DNA of 64,000 nucleotides from Methylobacterium sp. Leaf99 (GCF_001422375.1 NZ_LMMU01000001.1:1858178-1922177), one strand, 5' to 3'; shown: positions 34,978-43,819, counted from the stretch's first letter. Translations and numbers: made by a program. The notes: generated by a model from the letters alone, not told the origin.

Positions 34978-36552
34978 ATGGCCGAGACCGTGAAAAAGCC
35001 CAGAGCCTACAGCTACCTCCGCTTCTCTACCGCCGAGCAGGCGAAGGGCGACAGCTTCCGTCGCCAGACGGCTCTGGCGGAGGACTACGCCCGCGCGAAC
35101 GGGCTTGATCTGGACACCGAGCTGACGTTCGAGGACCGGGGCATCTCGGCCTTCTCAGGGCGCAACAAACGCAAGGGCGCTCTACGCACGTTCCTCGATC
35201 TCGTGGACGAGGAGATCATTCCAGAGGGCAGCTACCTTCTGGTGGAGAGCTTGGACCGCATCTCCCGAGAGGCGATCCTCGACGCTCAAGGCACGTTCCT
35301 GATGATCATCAACGCCGGTATCACCCTCGTGACGTTGAAGGGAGCGCCACGGGTCTACTCGCGTGAGACGGTCACGGCGAACCCAACAGACCTGCTCATC
35401 TCCTTGATCGAACTGATCCGAGCCCGAGAGGAGAGCGAGACGAAGTCAGGCCGCATCAAGGCCGACTGGCTGAAGAAGCGGGAGAGGGCAGCCCAGGGTG
35501 AGGCGATCACCTCTCAGGTGCCGGCGTGGCTACGGCGGGACGGTAAGAAGCTGGTTGTGGTTCCAGAGCGTGCCGATGTGGTCCGCCGTGTCTTCGACCT
35601 GACACTGCAGGGAGAGGGCCAGCACGCGATCACGTCGATCCTGGGTAAGGAGGGCGTGCCCGCTTTCGGGGGGGGTAAGCTCTGGCATCGGAGCTACGTC
35701 AAGCGCGTACTGGAGAACCCCGCTGTCATCGGGACCTTCACGCCTCACAGGATGGTGGAGGGCCGGAGAGTGCCCATGGAGCCGATCCAGGACTACTTCC
35801 CGGCAATCATCAGCCCCGAGACCTTCGAGGCCGTCAGGGCCCTCGACAGGCCAGTCGGCAAGGCTCCTCCCACAGCAACAGCTTCGATCTTCTCAGGACT
35901 GGCCAAGTGCGAGGAGTGTGGTGGGCCGATGATCAGGGCGAGGAAGGGGAACGCCGAGAAGGGGCTCTACTACGTCTTCGTGTGTCAGGGCTCGAAGCTC
36001 GGTCAGGGCTGTGAGAGCCGTTCTGTCAGGCAAGTGGTGTTGGAGGACGCGCTAGTTGAGAACATCGGCCGCTTCGTCCTGGAGGCTCCCTCGCACGATG
36101 AACAACTAACGGCTGCCTACAATCAGGTGGAGACCGAAATCGATGTCACGAGGGAGCAGATCGAGAGCTTGGTGGAGGCCATCGCAAGAAAGCCTCTGGT
36201 GCCCCTCATCGACAAGTTGGACGGGCTGCAGGTGGAACTAAGTGAGTTGACGAAGCGGCAAGAGCAGATTGCGGCAGACTTGAGGGACACGGCAAAGCCA
36301 GTCATCTCGAAGCGCCTCGATGATCTCGAAGCCGCCGTAGCGGGTAAAGGGGTGGTCAACGTGGGCCGAGCGAACGTGTTGCTTCGGCAACTCGTTGATC
36401 GTGCGGTGATCCGCTTCGACCGGGAGGCGTCTCGCCGGAGACCCAGAGGGCAGATTGAGTTCGTCTGGAAGAGCGGCAGCACAAGCTGGCTTCGCTGGGG
36501 GCCTCTCTTCGATCCCGTCCGAAGGTCACTACCGTTGGGGACAGTTGACTAG
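34978..36552 (+). CDS. Large serine recombinase (integrase/excisionase of the element)
   Basis: 524 residues. An N-terminal resolvase domain with nucleophile Ser17 in AYSYLRFSTAEQ and the LLVESLDRISR motif comes first. Then come a recombinase domain (about residues 170-290), a zinc-ribbon (AKCEECGGPMIRA with a later Cys pair, VCQGSKLGQGC) and a coiled coil at about 375-450, the layout of phiC31/SpoIVCA-type integrases. It starts 48 bp inside the left core, the usual place for the gene that catalyses integration and, with a directionality factor, excision. Confidence 0.93.
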   Translation: MAETVKKPRAYSYLRFSTAEQAKGDSFRRQTALAEDYARANGLDLDTELTFEDRGISAFSGRNKRKGALRTFLDLVDEEIIPEGSYLLVESLDRISREAILDAQGTFLMIINAGITLVTLKGAPRVYSRETVTANPTDLLISLIELIRAREESETKSGRIKADWLKKRERAAQGEAITSQVPAWLRRDGKKLVVVPERADVVRRVFDLTLQGEGQHAITSILGKEGVPAFGGGKLWHRSYVKRVLENPAVIGTFTPHRMVEGRRVPMEPIQDYFPAIISPETFEAVRALDRPVGKAPPTATASIFSGLAKCEECGGPMIRARKGNAEKGLYYVFVCQGSKLGQGCESRSVRQVVLEDALVENIGRFVLEAPSHDEQLTAAYNQVETEIDVTREQIESLVEAIARKPLVPLIDKLDGLQVELSELTKRQEQIAADLRDTAKPVISKRLDDLEAAVAGKGVVNVGRANVLLRQLVDRAVIRFDREASRRRPRGQIEFVWKSGSTSWLRWGPLFDPVRRSLPLGTVD

Positions 36553-37685
36553 TTCTTCAGTTGTCCACGGAAGCCTTCAGAGCGCGCCGTCACCACCGCC
36601 TGGAGGACACATCCGTACCCAGTGGCAGGGTCAAGGCCACCGAGAGACCTTCCTCTCCCTGACGGCCCTTTGTGTGGTCCTGGACAGTGGTCGGCACCGC
36701 CTGGACAGGAACCTGTTCCGGTGGTTGGGCGAGCTGGAAGACAAGATGAAGGCTGTGGCGGTCTGAGGAGACCACGGAGACTGTGTGGCGGTATCACTGC
36801 ACAGTCGCAGAGGTATGCACCCCTGCGCACAATGTAGTCACAGTGGAGCACGGGATCTGCTGAATGTCCATGTCGCATCATGCTTCATGGCCACCTCACG
36901 GAACCTGTGAGGCAAGCCTGACCGTTCGCTCACAGCCGTGGTGGGCACCGATAGGTCAGGTCCAATGCTGTCACGCCTCTTCCCCGCCTTCGAGGTCCAC
37001 GCCTTCGGCATCAGCCTCACCGTCTACTCGGGAGACGTCGAGCTGAACGTGGGACGGTACGGGATCACGGCCCTGTGGGGGGATGCTGCCTTCGCCTCTG
37101 GCCTGTTCATCCGCTCGAGGGATTGGGAGCGGCACTACGAATGGCCGTTCTGACTACATCCGTCAGCCGCCGAGAGCCCTTGGCGGGTAGTACGATCAAG
37201 CCAAGCATTTACAGGCGGACATGCGCTTCTACCATGGGATCAGTGCGTAGGCGCTCTGGGCCGCCATTGGGGCCATCACTAGGAGAAGGCGGCGACCTCA
37301 GGCCGTGGAGAGGACTGGCGTGGATCACGCGACAGCCTGAACCAAGCGACCCAGTGGGTTGTGTGAGGCCGGCTGAGGAGGTCGGAATGTGGGCGAAACG
37401 CAATCGAAGACCCATCGACACATTCGCGGAGACCGGTTTTCCCCGTGGCCTGCCTCGTCGGCACAGTCGGCAGGGGCTGTGGGCAACTAGGGTGCCTCTC
37501 ATGCCGCCGCCGCTGGTCTCTCTCGCTTCAGGCGACCTGCACAGCTCCCGCTGTTGCGACCCTCGTGGGGAGTGGCGCGTTATAAGTTCAGTGGTGACAG
37601 CTACCGCCTGAAGCCGTCACTACCAAAATGGCCAAGGCAGGAGAACTCTGGGACTGTATGGCGTCCTAATCAGAGGGTAGATTGC
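36553..37685. other. Largely non-coding stretch of the element
   Basis: 1.1 kb with mixed base composition. Apart from the short frame at 36965-37153, only weak frames are visible. One without a credible start ends at 36766 and has a helical-looking tail (LDSGRHRLDRNLFRWLGELE). Nothing else is recognised; it may contain regulatory DNA or decayed genes. Confidence 0.35.
36965..37153 (+). CDS. Possible small protein of the element
   Basis: 62 residues: MLSRLFPAFEVHAFGISLTV, then YSGDVELNVGRYGITALWGD. It alternates polar and aromatic residues like a genuine small beta-rich phage protein and contrasts with surrounding low-quality frames. No homology is claimed. Confidence 0.4.
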   Translation: MLSRLFPAFEVHAFGISLTVYSGDVELNVGRYGITALWGDAAFASGLFIRSRDWERHYEWPF

Positions 37686-38021
37686 ATGGACGATGAACAG
37701 CCGAAACACCGGCGGATGTCGTGGATGTTGGCTCTTGGCATCCTGATTTTGGTAGTTGGCGGGCTCATGGCCGCTGGCGGATACTATTCTGTTTACGGAC
37801 CGCCTCAGAAGCCGTTCAACGGCATCGCCGGTCATTTTTTTATGGCAGGCTGCGTCGCGCCGTTACTCGGTGCCTCGCTCATCATCTGCGCTCTTACCGA
37901 CGGTCGCCTGTGCTTCAGAGCTGGGAACGGCGCACACTCAATGGGTCAGTTCACGAGTTCAAGTAGCGGCGGTGGCTCCTGTGACGGCGGCAGTGGCAAT
38001 CAGGGTTCCTGTTCATCGTGA
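37686..38021 (+). CDS. Small two-TM protein with Gly/Ser/Cys tail
   Basis: 111 residues. TM segments lie at about 13-35 (MLALGILILVVGGLMAAGGY) and 48-70 (GHFFMAGCVAPLLGASLIIC), followed by a cytosolic or exported tail rich in Ser, Gly and Cys. No family was recognised. Confidence 0.5.
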   Translation: MDDEQPKHRRMSWMLALGILILVVGGLMAAGGYYSVYGPPQKPFNGIAGHFFMAGCVAPLLGASLIICALTDGRLCFRAGNGAHSMGQFTSSSSGGGSCDGGSGNQGSCSS

Positions 38022-38061
38022 TCTGACTGACGGCCTGACAGCCAGTTGCCGCCGATTTGCA

Positions 38062-38169
38062 TGGTTCGATTTGGGTGTGCCCTTACCGTACCACCCAATG
38101 GTCTGGTTCACAAAGACGTCTTGACCATCCAAATCGAACCAGTATGATGTAGACCATTCAAACCAGACC
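38062..38169. promoter_or_regulatory. Nested inverted repeats upstream of the resolvase (res-like site)
   Basis: TGGTTCGATTTGG (38062-38074) pairs perfectly with CCAAATCGAACCA (38129-38141). GGTCTGGTT (38100-38108) pairs with AACCAGACC (38161-38169), and AATGGTCT (38097-38104) with AGACCATT (38151-38158). The 108-bp array abuts the resolvase gene, as res sites with several dimer-binding subsites do. It could also serve as operator. Confidence 0.6.
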
Positions 38170-38170
38170 G

Positions 38171-38794
38171 ATGGGCTTCGTCATGTTCGTTCGTGCCTAC
38201 CTTCGCGCCTCCACCACCGACCAGGATGCCGAGCGCGCAAGGGCGCAACTCGAAGCCTTCGTCACAGAGCGGGGGCTGCACATCGCAAGCTGGTACGTGG
38301 AGAACGAGAGCGGATCGACGCTGGCTCGTCCCGAGCTGTTCCGCCTGCTGAAGGACGCTCGTCCTGGTGACGTACTGCTGGTCGAACAGGTGGACCGTCT
38401 GTCCCGTCTCACCGCTGACGACTGGGACAAGCTGAAAACCGAGATCGCCTCGCGTCGAGTGCGCGTCGTGGCGTTGGACCTTCCCACCTCCTGGATGATG
38501 GCGAGCACCAACACGGACGCCTTCACCCTCAGGATGTTCGAGGCCGTCAACTGCATGATGCTGGACGTGCTCGCTGCCGTAGCTCGCAAAGACTACGAGG
38601 ATCGCCGTAGACGGCAGGCCGAGGGTCAGGCGAAGGCGAAGGCAGAGGGCCGATACAAGGGCCGTCCTGAGGACGTCGAGCGCAACACCGGCATCGCGGC
38701 CATGCTCTCTAAGGGGCTCTCCTGGTCCCAGGTACAGGCTGCCACCGGCTGCAGCCGAGCGACCATCGCCAAGATCGCGAAGAGGGCCGCCTGA
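38171..38794 (+). CDS. Small serine recombinase (resolvase/invertase type)
   Basis: 207 residues. The catalytic domain has Ser14 in VRAYLRASTTDQD and LVEQVDRLSRL. It ends with an HTH (GIAAMLSKGLSWSQVQAATG, then CSRATIAKIAKRAA). This is the layout of Tn3-type resolvases and DNA invertases. An alternative start at 38183 matches the family MFVRAYLRAS opening. It is the second serine recombinase in the same element. Confidence 0.88.
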   Translation: MGFVMFVRAYLRASTTDQDAERARAQLEAFVTERGLHIASWYVENESGSTLARPELFRLLKDARPGDVLLVEQVDRLSRLTADDWDKLKTEIASRRVRVVALDLPTSWMMASTNTDAFTLRMFEAVNCMMLDVLAAVARKDYEDRRRRQAEGQAKAKAEGRYKGRPEDVERNTGIAAMLSKGLSWSQVQAATGCSRATIAKIAKRAA

Positions 38795-38818
38795 AGGCTG
38801 CTGCGAGGTTGGGGGTGG

Positions 38819-39430
38819 TTACTCCTTCAGCCCTCGGCTCTTGGCGAAGCCTGCCTTCCCAGTAGTTCGCCGTGCTGCCAGCTTGCCGATCCGTTCGGTG
38901 ATGGTCTCGGTCGGGATGGTCTCAGGATCGAACGATCCACCACACCACGCCAGCATCGCCTTGTGTTCACGGTGGTGAGGCTTGGTGACAGCTTCAACGA
39001 ACTCCTCGAAGCCCATCGTGCCGCCAACGTCCTCCGGAGGTGCTCTCCTGTTGCCCTCAATGAACTGTGGATAGGCCACAGCAGGGTCTGCGGGGCCGAC
39101 TGCCTCGACCGTGATGGTGTGCTGCCAGTTGTCTCCGAAGTCGTAGGTGTACGAGAACTGCTCGACCCCTGGCTCCAGCGCAGCACCCAGCCTTGTGGTC
39201 TTAGCGACCCTGATCTTCGGATCAGGCCAGTCTGGGTCAGGCAGTGCGTAGCGTCGCTCCCCGATACGGAAGTCGAACAGGTGGTAGTCCTCGAAGGGCA
39301 TGACCGCCTGGATCACCTCATGCAGCGCCTTGAGGCTCGCTGTCAGCGGGACTTCAACGACCCTCCAGATCGGGGGATCGGTGTCGTCGAGGACGATCCG
39401 TAGCCGGGCGATGCTGTCAACGTAGCTCAT
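38819..39430 (-). CDS. Plasmid pRiA4b ORF-3 family protein
   Basis: 203 residues. LRIVLDDTDPPIWRVVEVPL, the F-Y-FGDNWQHTITVE block (YTYDFGDNWQHTITVEAVG) and GGTMGFEEFVE are the defining PRiA4_ORF3 signature. The family is common on plasmids, transposons and integrated elements; its biochemical role is not established. Confidence 0.85.
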   Translation of the reverse strand: MSYVDSIARLRIVLDDTDPPIWRVVEVPLTASLKALHEVIQAVMPFEDYHLFDFRIGERRYALPDPDWPDPKIRVAKTTRLGAALEPGVEQFSYTYDFGDNWQHTITVEAVGPADPAVAYPQFIEGNRRAPPEDVGGTMGFEEFVEAVTKPHHREHKAMLAWCGGSFDPETIPTETITERIGKLAARRTTGKAGFAKSRGLKE

Positions 39431-39644
39431 GCTCGCATCGTAGACAGACGAGTGAGGCTGTCGAGCCTGTGAGGGGCGACGTAGTTCCGCTCACGGCTCT
39501 GATGGTGCGTATCGGTCCCTTTTTCAGACCCCACGCCGTCCTCCATTCAATCCCCTTCCCGACACCCAATCCACACTCACGATGTCCTCGACGTGCGCCT
39601 GACGGCTCGCGGGGATCAGTCGTGCTCACCCCTGTTCCTCCTCT

Positions 39645-39683
39645 GCCTCCGGCGGAGCGAGGTTGATTGCCGAAGCTCACAAC
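39645..39683. repeat. 39-bp direct repeat flanking the HTH gene, copy 1
   Basis: Starts with GCCTCCGGCGGAGCGAGGT and ends CACAAC, 18 bp before the HTH gene ATG. Copy 2 at 40322-40360 lies inside the 3' end of the same gene (35 of 39 positions identical). The CTCCGGCGGAG core is palindromic, so either copy could be an operator. Confidence 0.55.
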
Positions 39684-39700
39684 AAAAGAGAAACACGGAC

Positions 39701-40411
39701 ATGAAGTACACAGAACACACGCTGGACAGGCGCACGGGCGAACTGGTCGAGGTCAGCGCAGGCGACTGGATCACAATCACCGAACTTGGTGAGCTGATGG
39801 GAGTTACACCACGTCGGATCAGGACCATCCTCCGTGAGATGGGCTTCCTCTACGTTGAAGGTGGTCGTGCCCACAATCGCCATCGTCTGACGCCTGATGT
39901 CGTGAAGCGAGGCTTCGGGAAGCACATCCCAGCAAAGCCTCCGAGGGTGCGTCACCCGTTCGACGTCATCAGTCCAGCCGGAAGAGAGTGGATTGAAGGG
40001 AGGTGGTCAGAGACGATTGCCGCTCTCGAAGCCAAGCAGACACGTCCCGTGATCATCCAGGCGCATGAGGCGTTGAACGCCTTCCGTGCTGAACGCCTCA
40101 GTGACCTGAACGTCCAGGGCTGTGTCCTTTGGCTAAGTGACCACTTTCCTGACCTCACCCACGCGGAGATGGCCGGCATACTCGACGTGACGCAGCAGGT
40201 GGTCAGTCGTTACGTTGGCATCCAGTCGAGGCAGAGGTCGAGTGCGAGGCAAAGGAAGGAGCGGTCCCTTCCCGACGTCTGTAAGGTCCGCTCTTCTACG
40301 AGACACGAAGCTGAGGTGTTGGCCTCCGGCGGAGCGAGGTACATTACCGAAGCCCACAACCAGCCCAAAAATGATCCCGACGCCTTCATGCCGGAACGTC
40401 TGGCCGCTTGA
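39701..40411 (+). CDS. HTH DNA-binding protein of the element
   Basis: 236 residues. Two HTH-like segments are visible: ITITELGELMGVTPRRIRTI at about residues 26-45, and HAEMAGILDVTQQVVSRYVG near 150-170. It lies between the 39-bp direct repeats and has AAAGAG before the ATG. A role as the element's regulator or recombination directionality factor is a reasonable hypothesis, not shown. Confidence 0.6.
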   Translation: MKYTEHTLDRRTGELVEVSAGDWITITELGELMGVTPRRIRTILREMGFLYVEGGRAHNRHRLTPDVVKRGFGKHIPAKPPRVRHPFDVISPAGREWIEGRWSETIAALEAKQTRPVIIQAHEALNAFRAERLSDLNVQGCVLWLSDHFPDLTHAEMAGILDVTQQVVSRYVGIQSRQRSSARQRKERSLPDVCKVRSSTRHEAEVLASGGARYITEAHNQPKNDPDAFMPERLAA

Positions 40412-40565
40412 GGTAGGCGGTGGGATGGGTCGCCTGCTCGATCAAGAGCAAACACCGTCCTGGTAGAGCGGATTGTACGCACAACGAACATGCAGGGGAC
40501 GAAAGTCTTTTAGGTCTTACCGAGCATGGAAGCGGTGACTAATCATGCTGTGTTCCATGGCCGCC

Positions 40566-41315
40566 TCAAAAAGCAAAAGCGGTCTGATTGGCTTCATCAA
40601 GACGCAAGACGCCGAGAAGCTGCCAGGTTTGCGGTCGCTTTGCCATGTTGCCGAGAGCGAAGACCATCCCGCGACGTGGGTACTCATCGTTGAAGATGCC
40701 GTCCATCCAACGCAATGCTTCAGCCTCGCTGGTTCTCTGACGTTCACGCCAGAACATCGCATGGGCTTCCCAATCACCATTCTGGTACTCGTGGGAACCG
40801 GCGGCATCATCGAAGCGGAACTTGAACTCGAATGGTGACGGGTCAAGTGCTGCGAGTTCCTCGTCGAAGAATGAGGTCTGACGTGCAGCTCGTCTGTACG
40901 CCTCGCGGTCTGCTTCGATGTCGGTGGGCTTCTTGGCGCGGTAGATGAACCGCGTGTTTCGAGGCCGTATCAAAGCGAGGGAATGTCCCTGCTCATGTGC
41001 GTCTTGAGCGGAGCTAACGAGGAGCGGTTCGAGCAGGGTGGACCGCTCGCGTCCCAGGAGTTGGCCGTCCCTCTTGATTGTCTCTTCGTAGACATGACAG
41101 CTCTCGTGCCTGCGGTCTGCCTTCGGTCGTTCGTACTGGAACCGAACCCAATCCCAACGACTAAAGCTCGCTTCCTTCAAGTGCCGGAACCGTACCGGGA
41201 ACAGCCGGAGCCACTTTCCTTCCGTGGTCACCCCGGCGCAGCAGACGGTCTCGCCGTAGGTCTTACTCGGCTGCGGGAGCGCCTTGACGAGGATCGTAAC
41301 CCGTGCGGATTGGAG
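40566..41315 (-). CDS. Unrecognised protein coupled to DUF488
   Basis: About 249 residues from the ATG at 41315 (the frame is open to 41390). The core reads VTILVKALPQPSKTYGETVC, then CAGVTTEGKWLRLFPVRFR, then LKEASFSRWDWVRFQYERPK. These Trp-rich beta segments look like a small nucleic-acid or modification-associated fold. It overlaps the end of the DUF488 gene and so forms an operon with it. I do not assign a function. Confidence 0.65.
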   Translation of the reverse strand, partial: LQSARVTILVKALPQPSKTYGETVCCAGVTTEGKWLRLFPVRFRHLKEASFSRWDWVRFQYERPKADRRHESCHVYEETIKRDGQLLGRERSTLLEPLLVSSAQDAHEQGHSLALIRPRNTRFIYRAKKPTDIEADREAYRRAARQTSFFDEELAALDPSPFEFKFRFDDAAGSHEYQNGDWEAHAMFWRERQRTSEAEALRWMDGIFNDEYPRRGMVFALGNMAKRPQTWQLLGVLRLDEANQTAFAF

Positions 41316-41784
41316 CATTGCGGTAACGATCCGGTACATCGCCGTAGAGATCGAAAACTGCCCCAGGTTGCTCCGTGATGGCAAGGGCAACTATCGACCG
41401 GTGACACACGGTCGGATCACGCTCGAAGCACATCAAGCATGCTGTCTGCTCCTGCGTGAGCGTGCCGAGTTGCGCGAGCGCGTCTTGAGCCTCCCGGCTA
41501 ATCAGGTGCTGGCCGTAGATCGTGCGGAAATCGTCGTATCGGCCAGCGCGCGCAGCCTCCCTTCCAGGCTTGGGGTCTCCGAGCCCCCGGAGGTGTACGT
41601 AACCAATCCCCTCAGCCTCTAAGCGAGCCCTGAGCCCATTCTTCGAGAAGCCCTTCTTTCTGGAGACCGAGACCGCTCGCACATCAACGAGCACCTCCAC
41701 CCCTACGTCTAAGAGAGTTGCGACGAAGCGGTCGATGTCCGTTCCTTCGTAGCCGATGGTGAAGATGGTCCGCACTGCCTGCAC
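41263..41784 (-). CDS. DUF488 domain protein
   Basis: About 173 residues. IFTIGYEGTDIDRFVATLLD, VLVDVRAVSVSRKKGFSKNG and CLMCFERDPTVCHRSIVA are the three DUF488 motifs; the Cys/Glu/His/Arg residues in the last two are the conserved putative active site. The start is a GTG at 41784 or 41775; a TTG at 41820 also exists. DUF488 proteins recur in defence and nucleic-acid modification neighbourhoods, which makes the pairing with the downstream gene notable. Confidence 0.8.
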   Translation of the reverse strand: MQAVRTIFTIGYEGTDIDRFVATLLDVGVEVLVDVRAVSVSRKKGFSKNGLRARLEAEGIGYVHLRGLGDPKPGREAARAGRYDDFRTIYGQHLISREAQDALAQLGTLTQEQTACLMCFERDPTVCHRSIVALAITEQPGAVFDLYGDVPDRYRNAPIRTGYDPRQGAPAAE

Positions 41785-41964
41785 TCGCGCTCGGTTCGCT
41801 TGGTTTTGGGAGGAGGCCAAAAGGCTTTCGCTCGCAGCTACGTACTCAACGCGAACTTGGCTAAAAAGAGGTGGGTGAGCCGCACAGCCGCTGCCGGAGA
41901 CAACAGGTTGGATACACCCAGCCGAACTGCCACAGTTGGGCGGGTGCGACGGGATGAGGAACGC

Positions 41965-42903
41965 ATGACCGCAAACGACGACCCCGAGCCCTCCTCGGAT
42001 TGCACCGTCCCACCCGCGTTACCGGCCGCTGCGATGGACAAGCTGCTCTTCAGGCAGTCCCCGCAAGAGGCGCAGGAGATCACGGACTACGTCGAATGGC
42101 AGTGCCGTGGTGAGGAGATCGTCCAACACGCTGAGAAGATCGCCAGCGAGCGCGTCATGGGAAACAAGCATGACGTCTGGGATGTGCACACCGACAAGCA
42201 GAGGTGGTGGGTGATCACCAGCCCGACGAACCTCTACTCCCAGTCCCTGATGCCAAGCCTCGACTACACGCTCTCCTTCCACGTGGGCCTGATGGCGCGC
42301 GTGGCATCATCTCGAAAGCCACCAGTGCCCGAAGCGGAAGAGCACCTACTTCTGATCACCAGCCGGAAGATGGTGCAGGTGGGAGAAGCCCTCGATGCTG
42401 CCGACGAAGCGGAGGAGTTCCAGGCAGTCGGCATGAGATGCCGCGAGTGCCTACTCGCGTTCATCCGGGAGGTGGCCGACCTCGTAGAACTTCCCGCAGG
42501 AGAGACAGTGCCAAAAGCGGCTGACTTCCCTGCCTGGGACGACATGATCGCCAATGCTCTCGCCCCCGGCGCTTCTGCCGAGTTCGTTCGGGGCTACCTG
42601 AAGACGACCGGCGAGCGAGCCTGGAGGCTTGTGAGTTGGCTGACGCACGCCGCGAACGCGACACGAAGCGACGCTGAACTTGCGTTCCAGGCCACCTCGC
42701 ACGTCATTGAGAACTATGGAGCGGCAGCCTTGCGGAAGGAGGCAGGCTCTCCGGTGCGATGCGAACGCTGTCGGTCCTACAAGATCAGGGTGGACTGGCG
42801 ACCGGACCTTGGACCTTCTGGTCTGTACGTCTCTCGCTGCGAGGCTTGTGGAGCTGAGAGGTTGCCTGACGAGGAGCATGGAGAAGAGCGTGAGACAGAG
42901 TGA
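41965..42903 (+). CDS. Zinc-ribbon protein of unknown function
   Basis: 312 residues, good GAGGAA Shine-Dalgarno before ATG 41965. A helical body (about residues 30-270) is followed by a C-terminal zinc ribbon with two Cys pairs (VRCERCRSYKI and VSRCEACGAERL). It diverges from the DUF488 pair and ends 76 bp from the right core, so it is the last gene of the element. The family was not recognised. Confidence 0.65.
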   Translation: MTANDDPEPSSDCTVPPALPAAAMDKLLFRQSPQEAQEITDYVEWQCRGEEIVQHAEKIASERVMGNKHDVWDVHTDKQRWWVITSPTNLYSQSLMPSLDYTLSFHVGLMARVASSRKPPVPEAEEHLLLITSRKMVQVGEALDAADEAEEFQAVGMRCRECLLAFIREVADLVELPAGETVPKAADFPAWDDMIANALAPGASAEFVRGYLKTTGERAWRLVSWLTHAANATRSDAELAFQATSHVIENYGAAALRKEAGSPVRCERCRSYKIRVDWRPDLGPSGLYVSRCEACGAERLPDEEHGEERETE

Positions 42904-42916
42904 GGGCGCGGACGAC

Positions 42917-43762
42917 CTAATCGGAGTACGAACAGCTTCTGCCCAACGCGATTTGTTCGAGGTCTTTCGTTGACAAGTGCTTCCAGTCGAGGCCGCCCTC
43001 CAGCAGGAGCGGGCGGCCGGCATTGCCGGCGCCCTGGTAGTTGGCTTCGAGTTCCGTCTTCAGGCGGGTGAACTGCGCGTCGCTCAAAGCGCTGCCGGCG
43101 GCCGAGGCGAAGACGAGGGCGCCGGACGGGCGGGCGGCGTTGTCGAGGAGCGCCTTGTTCCAGGCGCTGGCGGCGTTGTGGATGTCGAGGGCGGTGGCCG
43201 CCGCCTCCATGGGGGCGAGGCCGTAATGGTCGCACGCCGGGTGGAACAGGGTGAGGTGGAGGATGGGCGCCACCCCCTCGGCCCCGAGGTCGTAGCGCAG
43301 GGTGCGCCCGCCGACGGTGTAGGCGTAGGCGATCGGCCAGCCGTCCGGCCCCGGCACCACCCGCATGCGGTCGGGGCGCAGGGCATGGAGTTCGCGCACC
43401 GTGCCGTCCAGGCTCTCGGCCGCGAGGTAGGCGTTGCCCGAGACCATGAGGTGCCCGTAGAGGGATTCGAGCAGCCGCGCCCCGCCCTCGCGCGGGTTCG
43501 GCCGGGCGAGGAGCCGCAGGAGCGGATGATCGCTGCCCGCGTCCGCCAGCACCAGGGGCAGGGCGGCGGCGGCCTCGGCCACGAGGCGCACGGCCCGGTG
43601 GACCACGGCGTTGCGCTGGAAGCCCTCGCGGGCGAGGGCGCTCCCCTCGCGCGGCGTCCACACCGCCCGGCCCTCGCCGTAGAACTGCACCGAGAGCGGC
43701 GCCGCCTTGGCTTCGGGCACGGGGAAGGCGGCCCGCGCGAGGCGGGTGAAGAGGTTGGGCAT
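42917..43762 (-). pseudogene. GTA gp3 portal protein, 5' fragment (split by integrated element)
   Basis: Encodes the portal N-terminus through GGLDWK (42979-43762), then about 20 element-derived residues before a stop at 42917. Portal features are clear: VHRAVRLVAEAAAALPLVLA, LLESLYGHLMVSGNAYLAAE, and YGLAPMEAAATALDIHNAAS, then WNKALLDNAARPSGAL. The missing C-terminal third is at 34554-34930. Without excision the protein lacks the regions that close the portal ring. Confidence 0.92.
42979..42987. other. Attachment core, right end (attR) GCTTCCAGT
   Basis: Second exact copy of the 9-bp core. Element sequence lies to its left and portal codons (rc ...GGCCTCG) to its right. It encodes the DWK/WK residues of the portal. 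Confidence 0.85.
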
Positions 43763-43819
43763 GGGATCGATCCTTGTCCGCGAAGCCGTTGCGCTGTTTG
43801 GCGGAGCGCCGACGCGCCT

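Larger units (their letters stand above)
34931..42987. mobile_element. 8.06-kb serine-integrase element inserted in the GTA portal gene
   Basis: Bounded by direct repeats GCTTCCAGT and carrying about eight genes: large serine recombinase, small hydrophobic protein, small serine resolvase, pRiA4b ORF-3 protein, HTH protein, unrecognised protein plus DUF488, and a zinc-ribbon protein. Base composition is visibly less GC-rich than the GTA genes on both sides. Deleting 34931-42987 leaves one core and joins the portal codons as GGLDWKPLALSPKDMDF with no frameshift. There are no transfer or phage structural genes, so it is an integrative element or satellite rather than a full phage. Confidence 0.9.

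Noticed and set aside
36455..36766. A 103-residue frame overlapping the integrase end
   Set aside because: Its first third lies inside the integrase gene in another frame, and there is no good start near the protein-like tail.
39417..40357. Two minus frames that begin similarly (M-x-FGN-x-PRSAGG)
   Set aside because: The similarity is only the reverse complement of the 39-bp direct repeat; the frames are otherwise unrelated shadows.
34922..42987. tRNA gene as integration target of the element
   Set aside because: No tRNA-like fold at either boundary; the target is the portal coding sequence itself.
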